A DNA stretch of 64,000 nt, taken from positions 1,116,001 through 1,180,000 of the forward strand of contig NZ_CP108430.1 in the NCBI RefSeq assembly GCF_041435335.1, written 5' to 3'. Within the stretch, counting starts at the first letter, position 1, and every line of letters begins with the position of its first letter. Of the stretch, positions 32,188 through 40,654 are shown piece after piece. Source of the stretch: Streptomyces sp. NBC_01283. GTDB lineage: Bacteria > Actinomycetota > Actinomycetes > Streptomycetales > Streptomycetaceae. The position numbers and the translations under genes are program-made. The notes under the pieces were generated by a model. The model was not told where the DNA came from. It ran no database searches and was given only the letters and a program-made list of their open reading frames with translations.

Positions 32188-33356
32188 GCGATCTCCTCGA
32201 TCAGGTCGTCAGGGGTGAGGGTGGCCGGCCCGGCGTGCCCGGACAGGGCCAGGGTGAGGTCGAGCTCGGCGAGCAGACAGCGGATCACGTGGTCGACGCC
32301 TGCCTGGCCGTCGAGGCCGAGCCCATAGGCGTACGGCCGTCCGACGAGCACGGCCTCGGCGCCGAGGGCGAGTGCCTTGAAGATGTCGTCGCCGGTGCGG
32401 ATCCCGCTGTCGAACAGGACGGAGAGCCGGTCGCCGACCGCCTCCACCACGCGGGGCAGCGCGTCGGCCGCCGCGACGGAACCCGCGACCTGCCGGCCGC
32501 CGTGGTTGGAGACCACCACTCCGTCCATGCCCGCGTCGGCGGCGCGGCGGGCGTCGTCCGGGTGCAGGATCCCCTTGAGCACGATCGGACCGTCCCAGTT
32601 CTCGCGCAGGAACGCCAGGTCCGGCCAGGTCTTCGCGGGGTCGGCGAACATCCCGACGAAGTGCATCACGGCCGCGTTCGGGTCCTCGTGCACCGGTTTG
32701 GCGAGACCTGCCCGGAACGCCGGGTCGCTGAAGTAGTTGGCGGTCCCCACGCCGTGCAGGAAGGGCAGGTACGCCTGGTCGAGGTCGCGCGGCCGCCAGG
32801 CGAGGAGCGGTGTGTCGAGCGTGACCACCAGGGCCGTGAAGCCCGAGGCCTTCGCCCGGTCGAGGAAGCTCTTGGTGACGTCGCGGTCCTTGGCCCAGTA
32901 CAGCTGGAACCACCGCTGTGCGTCCCCCATCTCCTCGGCGACCTGCTCCATGGGGGTGCTGGAGGCCGAGGACAGGATGTACGGGACGCCGCGGGCCGCT
33001 GCCGCACGGGCCGCGGCGGACTCGCCCTCCGGGTGCATGATCGACAGGACGCCGACCGGGGCGAGGGCGAGCGGCGCGGGCAGCCGGTGGCCGAGCACCT
33101 CCACGGACAGATCGCGCTCCTGTACGTCGCGCAGCACGCGGGGCACGATCCGGCGCCGTTCCAGGGACTCGCGGTTGGCGCGGGCGGTGCTGCCGTTGCC
33201 CGCGCTTCCGGAGACATAGCCGACCGGTCCCGGGCCGAGGCGCTGCTCGGTCAGCTCCTCCAGGCGGGTCAGGTCGGTGGGCAGTCGGGGTACGGCGCCC
33301 GTCATGCCGTTGAGATAGATCTCGTACTGGAAGTCCGCCCAGTTCGGCTTCGTCAT
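32184..33356 (-). CDS. FMN-dependent 2-hydroxyacid oxidase, lactate 2-monooxygenase-like
   Basis: This is a 390-residue TIM-barrel flavoprotein of the glycolate-oxidase/lactate-monooxygenase family. The catalytic His and substrate-binding residues are in VVSNHGGRQVAGS; FMN-binding segments include LAPVGVLSIMHPEGE and LFDSGIRTGDDI. The N-terminus (NWADFQYEIYLNGMTG) and length match lactate 2-monooxygenase rather than the shorter glycolate oxidases. ATG 33356 gives the normal family start. It forms an operon with the 2-hydroxyacid dehydrogenase and is divergent from a PucR-type regulator. Confidence 0.93.
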   Translation of the reverse strand: MTKPNWADFQYEIYLNGMTGAVPRLPTDLTRLEELTEQRLGPGPVGYVSGSAGNGSTARANRESLERRRIVPRVLRDVQERDLSVEVLGHRLPAPLALAPVGVLSIMHPEGESAAARAAAARGVPYILSSASSTPMEQVAEEMGDAQRWFQLYWAKDRDVTKSFLDRAKASGFTALVVTLDTPLLAWRPRDLDQAYLPFLHGVGTANYFSDPAFRAGLAKPVHEDPNAAVMHFVGMFADPAKTWPDLAFLRENWDGPIVLKGILHPDDARRAADAGMDGVVVSNHGGRQVAGSVAAADALPRVVEAVGDRLSVLFDSGIRTGDDIFKALALGAEAVLVGRPYAYGLGLDGQAGVDHVIRCLLAELDLTLALSGHAGPATLTPDDLIEEIA

Positions 33357-33420
33357 GTGGTGGGTCCCGTCCGGTGTCCGTGAGACTGCCTGAGGCTGCG
33401 TGCTAGGGCGCGGGAGTGCA

Positions 33421-33446
33421 GAGGGCCTGAGAGGGCCTGAGAGGGC
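33421..33446. repeat. 10-bp tandem repeat
   Basis: There are 2.6 copies of GAGGGCCTGA in the intergenic region between the hydroxyacid oxidase and the PucR-type regulator, just upstream of the operator-like palindrome. It may be a slippage product or part of the control region. Confidence 0.75.
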
Positions 33447-33464
33447 ACAGCCCACCCGACGATC

Positions 33465-33535
33465 CTTGCCACAGTGACAAGCCCCGTCCATGGTCGTACG
33501 CACCCTTTTCCGATGGGACTATCACCTTGTGACAA
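33465..33535. promoter_or_regulatory. Operator-like palindromes between oxidase and PucR genes
   Basis: CTTGCCACAGTGACAAG (33465-33481) is a 17-bp palindrome with one mismatch. TTGTGACAA (33527-33535) repeats its half-site GTGACAA and overlaps the proposed GTG start of the regulator. Two related sites in a divergent region fit binding by the regulator itself. Confidence 0.5.
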
Positions 33536-34755
33536 ACAAGCGGGAGCGTGTCCGGCAGGAACTCCTGGCCGACCCCCACCTCGTCGAGGCGGTCGTCGAC
33601 GCGGTGCACGAACAGGTTCCGGCGTATACGGCGCTGGACGGAAGCAGGTTCCCGGAGGTGCGGGCCATCGCGGCGTGGGCGACGGACCGCCTCCTGGACC
33701 ACTGGGTCACGGGCGGGGCGATCGGCCCCGGGGATCTGCGGCGCTTCCGCGGGATCGCGGCGGCGCGGGCGGCGGACGGCCGCCCCCTGCAGGCCGTGCT
33801 CCGCGCCTACCGGGTCGCCGCCGCGGTGCTCGCGGACGAGGTCGCCGCCCGCGCCCCGCACCTGTCCGCGCAGGATGCCTTCGCCCTCACACAGCTGCTG
33901 CTCACCGCCATGGACACCATCTCCGAGGAGATGACGACGGCGTACGCGGCCACCAGTGAGCGCCTCACGGGTGACCGCGACCGATCACTCCAACTGCTGC
34001 TCGACGACCTGATCGCCGGCCGGCACGCGTCGTTGGGCGCGCTCGGCGCCAGGGCATCCCGCCTGGGCGTTCAACTACCCGAGCGTTACTGCCTGTTGGT
34101 TGCGGAGCCGGTGGACACCAGGGCCCTGGACAGCGGCACGTCCGACATCTCGCTGACCACGTCCACCGCCCTGCTCACGGCCCTCGGTGGCGGCGGGGCG
34201 CCGGGAACGTCCCCGGCGACGACCTCCCTGGCGACGACCCACGGTTCGCGCGCCGTCCTGCTCCTGCCCGCCGGCTCCGCCGACGCCGCGCCGGACGTCC
34301 TGCGCAGGCACGCCTGGCGCGGCTGCGTGATCTCGGGCGAGAGCCTGGACCGCGTCGCGGTCGCCCACCGGCTCGCCGCGGGCTCCCTGGACGCCGCTCC
34401 CCCGCACGCCCATCACCCCGACCGGGTCCTCACCGACGCCGACGCACACGTCCTTGCCCTGCTCGCGGGCCACCCCGTGGTGAGCCCCGACCAGATCGGC
34501 CGCCTCGTCCTCGGCCACCTCGTCGACGGCGCCCAGCGCCACCTCCTGGAAGCCCTCACCGCGTACATCGACACCGGCTCCGCCAACGCCGCGGCCCGCG
34601 AACTCCACCTCCACCCGCAGTCCGTGCGCTACCGCCTCCGCCGCGTCCGGGACATCACGTCCCGCGACCCCCAGGACCCCTGGCAGCGCCTCACCCTGGA
34701 CATCGCCCGCACGATCGTGCTCGGGGGCCGGGGCGGGCAGGGGCCCGCCCGATGA
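33529..34755 (+). CDS. PucR/CdaR-type helix-turn-helix regulator
   Basis: This is a 408-residue regulator. The C-terminal HTH is the PucR type (ANAARELHLHPQSVRYRLRR at about 360-380), preceded by a GGDEF-like degenerate domain and an N-terminal helical sensor domain. Such proteins activate catabolic genes in response to their substrate. I start at GTG 33529 (MTNKRERVR) rather than the ATG at 33490, whose extra residues look unnatural; neither has a clear ribosome site. It is divergent from the lactate-monooxygenase operon, which is its likely target. Confidence 0.88.
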   Translation: MTNKRERVRQELLADPHLVEAVVDAVHEQVPAYTALDGSRFPEVRAIAAWATDRLLDHWVTGGAIGPGDLRRFRGIAAARAADGRPLQAVLRAYRVAAAVLADEVAARAPHLSAQDAFALTQLLLTAMDTISEEMTTAYAATSERLTGDRDRSLQLLLDDLIAGRHASLGALGARASRLGVQLPERYCLLVAEPVDTRALDSGTSDISLTTSTALLTALGGGGAPGTSPATTSLATTHGSRAVLLLPAGSADAAPDVLRRHAWRGCVISGESLDRVAVAHRLAAGSLDAAPPHAHHPDRVLTDADAHVLALLAGHPVVSPDQIGRLVLGHLVDGAQRHLLEALTAYIDTGSANAAARELHLHPQSVRYRLRRVRDITSRDPQDPWQRLTLDIARTIVLGGRGGQGPAR

Positions 34756-34986
34756 CGACGAGGGCAGGCGTACGGCCTCGCCTCCCCCGATGCGCGGTCT
34801 CCCCTCCCCGGCGCACGATCGCGGCCCAACGCCCCCGCGCACAGACCTGGTTCACCTATCCAGATGCAGCCACGATCCCAGTCACCCGGCCACCCTCGAC
34901 CGCACAACCCAGCAGCCCAGACCCCCGTAGCGGCCCTCTCACCTGGGGCGCAACTGCTGGCCCATCGCCTGACGCGGGCTCCCGCA

Positions 34987-35022
34987 ACCGTCCGCCGGGC
35001 GGCCCTTCGCCCGGCGGACGGT
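34987..35022. terminator. Bidirectional hairpin terminator
   Basis: A perfect 15-bp stem (ACCGTCCGCCGGGCG with its complement) encloses a 6-nt loop. It lies 5 bp from the stop of the monooxygenase operon and 231 bp after the PucR stop. The rest of the 34756-34986 gap shows no gene or other feature. Confidence 0.85.
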
Positions 35023-35026
35023 CCCG

Positions 35027-36154
35027 TCACCTGCGCCGCCACTCCTCGGCGAGCAGCTCGTAGGAACGCACCCGGTCGGCGTGGCCGTGGGTGATCGTGG
35101 TGATGAGCAACTCGTCGGCCCCGGTGGCTTCCTGGAGCTGTTCCAGGAGGTCCGCGACGCGTGCCGGGGAGCCGGTGAACTGGGTTTCCGTGCGGTCCTC
35201 GACGAGCGCCCGGTCCGCGTCGGTCCAGGTATGCTCGCGTGCCTCGGCCGGCGTGGGGTACTGGATGGCGCCCTCGGCCGTGCGAATGCTGCGGACCCAC
35301 GGGCCGTAGCCAGCGGCGAGTTCGCGGGCGGTCTCGTCGTCCTCGGCGACGACGACGTCGGCGGAGACGCTGACATAGGGCTTGTCGAGTATGTCGGAGG
35401 GCTCGAACGCGGCACGGTAGCCCTCCGCGGCCTCCAGGACCGTGCCCGGACTGACGTGGTAGTTCGCGGCGAAGGGCAGGCCATTGCGGCCCGCGACGTC
35501 CGCGCTCTGGCCGCCGCTGCTGCCCAGGATCCACACCTGGATGTCGGCGCCCTCACCGGGGACGACATGCGCCTCGATGCCGTCAGCGGACCGGTACGTC
35601 CCCGCGAGCAGCGCGAGGATGTCGTCGACCTGCTCCCCGTAGTCCTGCGCCTGCGCGTGCGGCTGCTGGAGCAGCTTGCGCTGGAGGGCGACGCGGGGCG
35701 AACCCAGCAGATGCTCGTAGGAGAAACGCGGCGGGATCCGCAGCCCGTTGGGCGCGTGACCGTCGACGACGGGGGTCACGGTCGGCGGCGCGGCGGGGGG
35801 CGTACCGGGTGGTTTGCCGCCGGAGCGGCCGAGTCCCAGGTCGAGGCGTCCGGGATGCAGGGCGTCGATCAGGCCGAACTCCTCGACCGTGGAGAGCGCG
35901 GTGCGGTGACCGAGCTGTACGGCGCCGGCCCCGAGCCGGATCGTGGAGGTCGCGGCGGCGGTCAGGGCGAGGACGACCGCGGGTGAGGTTCCTGCCACGC
36001 CCGGGTTGAGGTGGTGCTCGGCGAACCAGTAGCGGGCGTAGCCGAATCGCTCGGTCTGCCGGGCCAGATCGATGGAGTTGTGGAGCGCTTCGGCCGCGGT
36101 GGAGCCGGACGAGACCGGGACCAGGTCAAGGACGCCGAGAGGGATGGCTGGCAT
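35027..36154 (-). CDS. LLM-class flavin-dependent monooxygenase (MsnO8-like)
   Basis: This is a 375-residue luciferase-like TIM-barrel protein that uses reduced flavin and O2. The segments GYARYWFAEHHLNPGVA (around 38-54) and RLGAGAVQLGHRTALSTVEE are those of the MsnO8-type family. It is the last gene of a three-gene operon of luciferase-like monooxygenases led by a conserved leader peptide. This suggests a role in breaking down organosulfur compounds such as sulfonates or sulfones. ATG 36154 has GAGGAGG upstream. The substrate is inferred from context only. Confidence 0.92.
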   Translation of the reverse strand: MPAIPLGVLDLVPVSSGSTAAEALHNSIDLARQTERFGYARYWFAEHHLNPGVAGTSPAVVLALTAAATSTIRLGAGAVQLGHRTALSTVEEFGLIDALHPGRLDLGLGRSGGKPPGTPPAAPPTVTPVVDGHAPNGLRIPPRFSYEHLLGSPRVALQRKLLQQPHAQAQDYGEQVDDILALLAGTYRSADGIEAHVVPGEGADIQVWILGSSGGQSADVAGRNGLPFAANYHVSPGTVLEAAEGYRAAFEPSDILDKPYVSVSADVVVAEDDETARELAAGYGPWVRSIRTAEGAIQYPTPAEAREHTWTDADRALVEDRTETQFTGSPARVADLLEQLQEATGADELLITTITHGHADRVRSYELLAEEWRRR

Positions 36155-36168
36155 GTGTGTGGTCCTCC

Positions 36169-37614
36169 TCAGCGACCGGCCGACGCGGGCACGGACGTAG
36201 GTGCGGGATCGGGCGTGGGGACGGATACGGGCTCGGGGATGCTCGGCGTGGCGTCGGGGTGGGCCAGGCCCAGGTGGTCGCGCAGGGTGGTGCCCTCGTA
36301 CTCCGTACGGAAGACGCCGCGCTCCTGGAGCAGCGGGACCACGGTGTCGGCGAAGGCGTCGAGGCCGCCGGGGGTGATGTGCGGGACGAGGATGAACCCG
36401 TCGGACGCGTCGGCCTGGACGAAGGAGTTGATCGCCTCGGCGACGGTGGCCGGGGAGCCGACGAAGGACTGCCGGTTGCCGGTCTCGATGACGAGGTCGC
36501 GGATGGACCACTTGTTCGCGGCCGCGAGCTCGCGCCACTCCCGGGCGGTGGCCAGCGGGTCACGGTACATCCGCACTTGGGCCCGGCCGCGCGCGACGGT
36601 GTGCTCGCCGAGGTCCGGGTCGATGTCGGGCAGCGGACCCTCCGGGTCGTACGCGGAGAGGTCGCGGTTCCAGACGAACTCCAGGTGCTTGATCGCCGTG
36701 GCGCCGCTGACCTGCTTGCGCCGCACCTCCCGGGAGAGTTCCTCCGCCTCGGCGTCCGTGTCGCCGAGGACGAAGGTCGCGGCGGGCAGGATGAGCAACT
36801 GGTCGTGGGTGCGGCCGTGACGGGCCAGGCGTCCCTTGACGTCCGTGTAGAACGCCTGCCCCTCTTCGAGGGTGCTGTACCGGCTGAAGATCGCGTCAGC
36901 GCCCTCGGCGGCGAACTCCCGCCCCTCCTCCGAGTCGCCCGCCTGGAAGATGACCGGGCGCCCCTGGGGACTGCGCGGGACGTTGAACTGCCCCTGGATG
37001 TCGAAGTGCCGGCCCTGGTGCACGAAGGCGCCCACCTTGGCGTCATTCAGGAAGGTGCCGGTCTCCTGGTCGGCGAGGATCTCGTCCCCGCGCCAGGAGT
37101 CGAAGAGCTCGTGTGCCGTGGTGAGGAATTCCTTCGCCCTGGAGTACCGCTCCTCCTGCGGGAGGAATCCGCCGCGACGGAAGTTCTCGCCGGTGAAGGC
37201 GTCCCATGAGGTCACGACGTTCCAGGCGGCGCGGCCGTCCGAGAGGTGGTCGAGACTGGCGAACTGGCGGGCCACCTCATAGGGCTCGTTGAAGGTGGAG
37301 TTGATGGTGCCGGTAAGGCCGAGGTGCTCGGTGACGGCGGCGAGCGCGGTGAGGACGGCGAAGGTGTCGGGCCGTCCGACGACGTCCAAGTCGTAGATCT
37401 GGCCGCCCTGTTCGCGCAGCCGCAGTCCCTCGGCGAGGAACAGGAAGTCGAATTTGGCGCGCTCGGCGGTGCGTGCGAAGTGCGCGAAGGAGCTGAACTC
37501 GATGTGGCTTCCGGCTTCGGGGTCGCTCCACACGGTGGTGTTGTTGACGCCCGGGAAATGCGCCGCGAGGTGGATCTGCTTGAGCGGCTTGTCCGGTGAC
37601 GTTGACTTGCTCAT
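36169..37614 (-). CDS. NtaA/DmoA-family FMN-dependent monooxygenase
   Basis: This is a 481-residue luciferase-like enzyme of the NtaA/SnaA/DszA family (DMS, EDTA/NTA and dibenzothiophene-sulfone monooxygenases). Typical segments are HIEFSSFAHFARTAERAKFD at the start, AAWNVVTSWDAFTGENF near 130-146, the long insertion around 170-200 and a PVIFQAGDSEEGREFAA block. Catalysis uses FMNH2 from a separate reductase. The last 30 residues are Pro/Ser-rich and probably disordered. It starts 19 bp after the upstream monooxygenase gene and ends 14 bp before the next. Confidence 0.93.
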   Translation of the reverse strand: MSKSTSPDKPLKQIHLAAHFPGVNNTTVWSDPEAGSHIEFSSFAHFARTAERAKFDFLFLAEGLRLREQGGQIYDLDVVGRPDTFAVLTALAAVTEHLGLTGTINSTFNEPYEVARQFASLDHLSDGRAAWNVVTSWDAFTGENFRRGGFLPQEERYSRAKEFLTTAHELFDSWRGDEILADQETGTFLNDAKVGAFVHQGRHFDIQGQFNVPRSPQGRPVIFQAGDSEEGREFAAEGADAIFSRYSTLEEGQAFYTDVKGRLARHGRTHDQLLILPAATFVLGDTDAEAEELSREVRRKQVSGATAIKHLEFVWNRDLSAYDPEGPLPDIDPDLGEHTVARGRAQVRMYRDPLATAREWRELAAANKWSIRDLVIETGNRQSFVGSPATVAEAINSFVQADASDGFILVPHITPGGLDAFADTVVPLLQERGVFRTEYEGTTLRDHLGLAHPDATPSIPEPVSVPTPDPAPTSVPASAGR

Positions 37615-37633
37615 GTCGGTGGTCCTTTCCCGC

Positions 37634-38899
37634 TCAGGCGGTGGCGGCGTAGCGGCTCGCGGGGCGGGCGAGGCCCAGCAGACCGCGCAGGGTGTCGGCC
37701 TCGTACGCGCGGCGGAAGACGCCGCGGCGCTGGAGTTCGGGCACCAGGCCCCGGGTGATCGCCGGGAGGTCGTGGCCGACGACGGCGGGGCGCAGCCGGA
37801 AACCGGTGAGCCCGGCCTGCGCCAACTCTGCGAGCAGATCGGCCAGTTGAGCGGGCGTGCCCGTGAAGATGCGCGCGTCGCTGGTGTACGGCTGCCCGGC
37901 GAGGGAATCCAGCCGTTCCCGGCGGGCCGCGGCGGCGGCCGGGGCGTCGTCGAGGAACACCACCAGGTCGCCGAAGAGGTGCAGGGGCTCGTCGCCGCGT
38001 CCGGCCGCGTCCTGTTCGGCGCGGACCGCCGTGACGATGGCGTGTGCGTGCCCGGCGTCGCGCGGGGTGACGTATCCGAGGTCCGCGGAGCGGCCGAGGA
38101 GGCGGAACGGTGCGTCGGTCGGGCCCTCGTGGGCGAGCGCGCTGACGAGGGGCCGGCCCTGCGGCGGCCGGGGTGTGATCGAGGGACCCTTGACGCTGAA
38201 GTGCTTTCCCTCGAAGTCGATGTAGTGCAGCTTGTCGCGGTCGATGAAGCGGCCGGTGGCGACGTCCCGGATCTCCGCGTCGTCCTCCCAGCTGTCCCAG
38301 AGGCGGCGCACGGCTTCGGCGTAGTCGGCCGCCTCGTCGAAGAGGTCGGCGGTCAACTCCCGTACCTCCGGCCTGCCGAGATCCTCGACGTCCTCGAAGG
38401 CGGGCAGCGTGCGGCGTCCGAAGTGCGCGGCCTCGTTGCGGCGCGCCGAGACCTGCACGCGTACGCCCGCACGGCCCGTGCTCACGTAGTCGAGCGTGGC
38501 GATCGCCTTGGATATGTGGAAGGGCTCGGTGTGGGTGGCCACCACTGTCGGCACCAGACCGATGTGGCTGGTCAGCGGCGCGACGCGGGCGGCGATGAGG
38601 ACGGCGTCGAGCCGTCCGCGGACCTGATCGGTGCGTCCGTCGGGCTCGGTGAAGTGGGAGGACTGGAGTCCGAGCCCGTCCTCGATCGTCACGAAGTCGA
38701 GCAGACCGCGCTCGGCCTCGGTGACCAGATCGGCCCAGTACCGGGCGGTGAACAACTCCCCTGGCCGGGCGACCGGTTCGCGCCAGGCGGCCGGGTGCCA
38801 GCCCGCGCCGTCGAGCGCGACGGCGAGGTGCAGCGCGGCCGGAGGAGCGGAGTCAGCGGAAAAGGGCAGGGCGGATGAAGGTGAAGGTGATGACGACAC
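37634..38899 (-). CDS. LLM-class flavin-dependent monooxygenase
   Basis: This 421-residue luciferase-like protein is the first enzyme of the operon. The TIM-barrel signatures are FVTIEDGLGLQSSHFTEPDG, RVAPLTSHIGLVPTVVATH and DYVSTGRAGVRVQVS, the NtaA-like pattern. GTG 38899 is preceded by GGAAGG nine nucleotides upstream and gives a normal N-terminus; upstream in-frame codons look non-coding. A leader-peptide ORF ends 76 nt upstream, with a 7-bp hairpin between. With its two downstream relatives it probably recovers sulfur from organosulfur compounds. Confidence 0.92.
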   Translation of the reverse strand: MSSSPSPSSALPFSADSAPPAALHLAVALDGAGWHPAAWREPVARPGELFTARYWADLVTEAERGLLDFVTIEDGLGLQSSHFTEPDGRTDQVRGRLDAVLIAARVAPLTSHIGLVPTVVATHTEPFHISKAIATLDYVSTGRAGVRVQVSARRNEAAHFGRRTLPAFEDVEDLGRPEVRELTADLFDEAADYAEAVRRLWDSWEDDAEIRDVATGRFIDRDKLHYIDFEGKHFSVKGPSITPRPPQGRPLVSALAHEGPTDAPFRLLGRSADLGYVTPRDAGHAHAIVTAVRAEQDAAGRGDEPLHLFGDLVVFLDDAPAAAAARRERLDSLAGQPYTSDARIFTGTPAQLADLLAELAQAGLTGFRLRPAVVGHDLPAITRGLVPELQRRGVFRRAYEADTLRGLLGLARPASRYAATA

Positions 38900-38939
38900 G
38901 GAGGAGTGCCTTCCTGATCGACCGTACGAGAACACCGGC

Positions 38940-38955
38940 CCCTCGGCTCCGAGGG
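38940..38955 (-). promoter_or_regulatory. Hairpin between leader peptide and monooxygenase operon
   Basis: CCCTCGG and CCGAGGG form a 7-bp stem with a 2-nt loop (or 6 bp with 4 nt) in the 76-nt spacer between the leader-peptide stop and the operon. It could be part of an attenuation switch. Confidence 0.4.
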
Positions 38956-38975
38956 TGCGGCGGCGGGGTGACGGG

Positions 38976-39122
38976 TCAGGAACGACAGAGCGCGCCGGCG
39001 ACACGCTGCAGGTCGATGTGCGGCCGGGAGTACAGATGCACCTGGCGGCTGGGGGCGATCACCAGGACGCGCGGCGCGGGAACGGGCGGCGCGGGCGCAG
39101 GCACGGGCGGCACCAGTGGCAT
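38976..39122 (-). CDS. Putative leader peptide upstream of the monooxygenase operon
   Basis: This is a 48-codon ORF ending YSRPHIDLQRVAGALCRS. It has the same R-x-H-I-D-L-x-R-V-x-G-A-x-C-R pattern as the TauD leader. ATG 39122 has a strong GGAGG eight nucleotides upstream. The first half is rich in Pro, Val and Ala (MPLVPPVPAPAPPVPAP), unlike usual short leaders. A later in-frame GTG at codon 28 would give a 21-residue peptide of the usual length. The single Cys near the end would be the sensing codon if it acts as a cysteine attenuator. Confidence 0.78.
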   Translation of the reverse strand: MPLVPPVPAPAPPVPAPRVLVIAPSRQVHLYSRPHIDLQRVAGALCRS

Positions 39123-39276
39123 GTGCGTCACCTCCGCCCTTCCGGCTCGGCGGGCCCGGAGCCCGGCCTGTCTCGCGCTTGCGGAACCCTGGCCGGGAAC
39201 CGCCTGGTCCTCACCTGGAGCACCCCGCCGCGAGGGAGGGTTGCCGGTCAGCAAGCCAGGGCTTGACGCTGACACT

Positions 39277-39298
39277 CGTAACCTTCTCGGACGTTACG
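39277..39298. promoter_or_regulatory. Inverted repeat in the sulfur-gene divergent region
   Basis: CGTAAC and GTTACG are exact inverted hexamers separated by 10 bp, near the left-hand leader-peptide ORF, in the most A+T-rich part of the gap. It is a candidate site for a dimeric regulator. Confidence 0.45.
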
Positions 39299-39419
39299 TG
39301 AGGTCGTAGCCGTGCGCAATGCCCGTGGATCATGGCCGGGCTCACATCGCCGTACGTGTCTCTGCGTGGGACTCCGTCAGGGTCAACCGGCGGGCCACGC
39401 CTTCTGTTCCGCTGCCGTC

Positions 39420-39460
39420 CGGGGAGTTCCAGGGAGATCCGTGGGGGTCGGGGAGTTCCA
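39420..39460. repeat. 12-bp direct repeat
   Basis: CGGGGAGTTCCA occurs at 39420-39431 and 39449-39460 (period 29 bp) upstream of the right-hand leader peptide. It may be a regulatory site pair or a chance duplication. Confidence 0.6.
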
Positions 39461-39591
39461 CAGGCCTTCTTGACGGCGGGGGAACCCCGGACCCAGACTT
39501 CCGGGGACGGTCTCGAGCGGGTCCCCGAGCGGGCCATCGGCTCCGGGTGCAACTCCGGGTACAACGGGCCTCGAAAGCAGGGCTGGTGAAC

Positions 39592-39729
39592 ATGTCCAGG
39601 GCGGTCGCCGCGAGGAACAGCACCCCGCGATCCCCCCTGTCCGCACCCAGACCCCGCCCCCACGTCCTGACCAGGCGGCTGCACATCGACCTGCTGCGCG
39701 TGTGCAGCGCCTCGGCTCCAGCCGTCTGA
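39592..39729 (+). CDS. Putative leader peptide upstream of the GST-like gene
   Basis: This is a 45-codon ORF ending LTRRLHIDLLRVCSASAPAV, with the same R-L-H-I-D-L-x-R-V core as the other two leaders; the Cys is shifted to just after R-V. ATG 39592 has a weak AGCAGGG upstream. The first half is Arg/Pro-rich. The stop codon lies 8 nt before a large hairpin and 176 nt before the GST-like gene. Its sequence match to the two other leader ORFs in the same window is the main evidence that it is real. Confidence 0.72.
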   Translation: MSRAVAARNSTPRSPLSAPRPRPHVLTRRLHIDLLRVCSASAPAV

Positions 39730-39736
39730 CGTCACC

Positions 39737-39797
39737 GCGGAAGAGCCGGTCGCCCACCCGGAAGGCAAGGGCTCGCGTCATCGCTCCGGCTCTCCGC
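39737..39797 (+). promoter_or_regulatory. Large hairpin after the GST leader peptide
   Basis: GCGGAAGAGCCGG (39737-39749) pairs with CCGGCTCTCCGC (39786-39797): 12 bp with one bulged A and a 36-nt loop. It begins 8 nt after the leader stop codon, where ribosome position could control its folding. Confidence 0.5.
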
Positions 39798-39904
39798 GAT
39801 CATCCGCGGCCCTCTGCTGCCCCGCCCCCTCTCCCCCCGCTCTCTCCCCCGCCGTCCCGCCGGCGCCGAGCGCCGCGGGCGCCCCCTCACCTGTCTGGAG
39901 AGCC

Positions 39905-40654
39905 ATGCCCGAGACCACGTCGCACCGCCCGCTGATCCGCAGCCGCATCGGAGCCGATCTCGCGGGCGGCTTCTACCCGGCGCCCCACCGCTATCACCTG
40001 TACCTCTCGGCCGGATGTACGGGCTCCCTGCGCGTCTCGATCACCCTCGACCTGCTCGGGCTCAGGAACGCGGTCACCACGACGCTCCTGACACCGGACA
40101 CCACCACGGCGGCCCACGCCGACCTACACCGCCACTACGAGGCCACCGAGCACCACTTCGACGGTCCGCCGACCGTTCCCGCACTGTGCGACCGATGGAG
40201 CGGGCACGTCGTCAGCAATCACACCCCCGACATCCTGCGCGACCTGACCTGCCGCTTCACCGCACACGCCGGCGGCCCGCTGCCCCGGCTGCGCCCACCG
40301 GCCCTCGCGGCACGGATCGACGCCTGGCACGAGCAGCTCGCGGGCCCCCTCACCCCCGCGACGCTGGACCAACTCGACCGCCGACTGGCCTGCCACGCCT
40401 ACCTGGTGGGCGAGGAACTCACCGCGGCGGACGTGGACTTGTGGGCGCGGCTCGTCCACCGGACCCCGGACGCGGCCGAGGCCATTGATGCCCGCCCCGA
40501 CGTGCAGGCCTACGTACGCCGCCTGCGCGACCACCCGGCCTTCTACGCCAACCACCCTCACCCCGTTGGACCGGAGCGGCGGCAGAGCCCGCCCGAGTGC
40601 GGCACGAAATCCGTTTCCCCGGCAGAGAGGCCCTGTGCCAGGGTCACCCGGTGA
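39905..40654 (+). CDS. Glutathione-S-transferase-like (ECM4/GHR-type) protein
   Basis: This is a 249-residue protein resembling glutathionyl-hydroquinone reductases. An N-terminal RYHLYLSAGCTGSLRVSITL segment corresponds to the thioredoxin-like active-site region. The usual C-P-W-A catalytic motif is replaced by C-T-G-S, keeping the Cys. A C-terminal helical GST domain follows (LDRRLACHAYLVGEELTAAD). Actinobacteria use mycothiol, so the thiol substrate is open. ATG 39905 has GGAGA upstream. A leader peptide and hairpin precede it, and the DinB-like gene overlaps its stop codon (GTGA). Confidence 0.85.
   Translation: MPETTSHRPLIRSRIGADLAGGFYPAPHRYHLYLSAGCTGSLRVSITLDLLGLRNAVTTTLLTPDTTTAAHADLHRHYEATEHHFDGPPTVPALCDRWSGHVVSNHTPDILRDLTCRFTAHAGGPLPRLRPPALAARIDAWHEQLAGPLTPATLDQLDRRLACHAYLVGEELTAADVDLWARLVHRTPDAAEAIDARPDVQAYVRRLRDHPAFYANHPHPVGPERRQSPPECGTKSVSPAERPCARVTR

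Larger units (their letters stand above)
39123..39591. other. Divergent control region between two leader peptides
   Basis: These 469 bp lie between two divergent leader-peptide ORFs. An inverted repeat, CGTAAC (39277-39282) and GTTACG (39293-39298) with a 10-bp spacer, lies near the left end, and CGGGGAGTTCCA is directly repeated at 39420-39431 and 39449-39460. No protein gene with normal codon use is visible. Promoters for both operons should be here. Confidence 0.55.
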
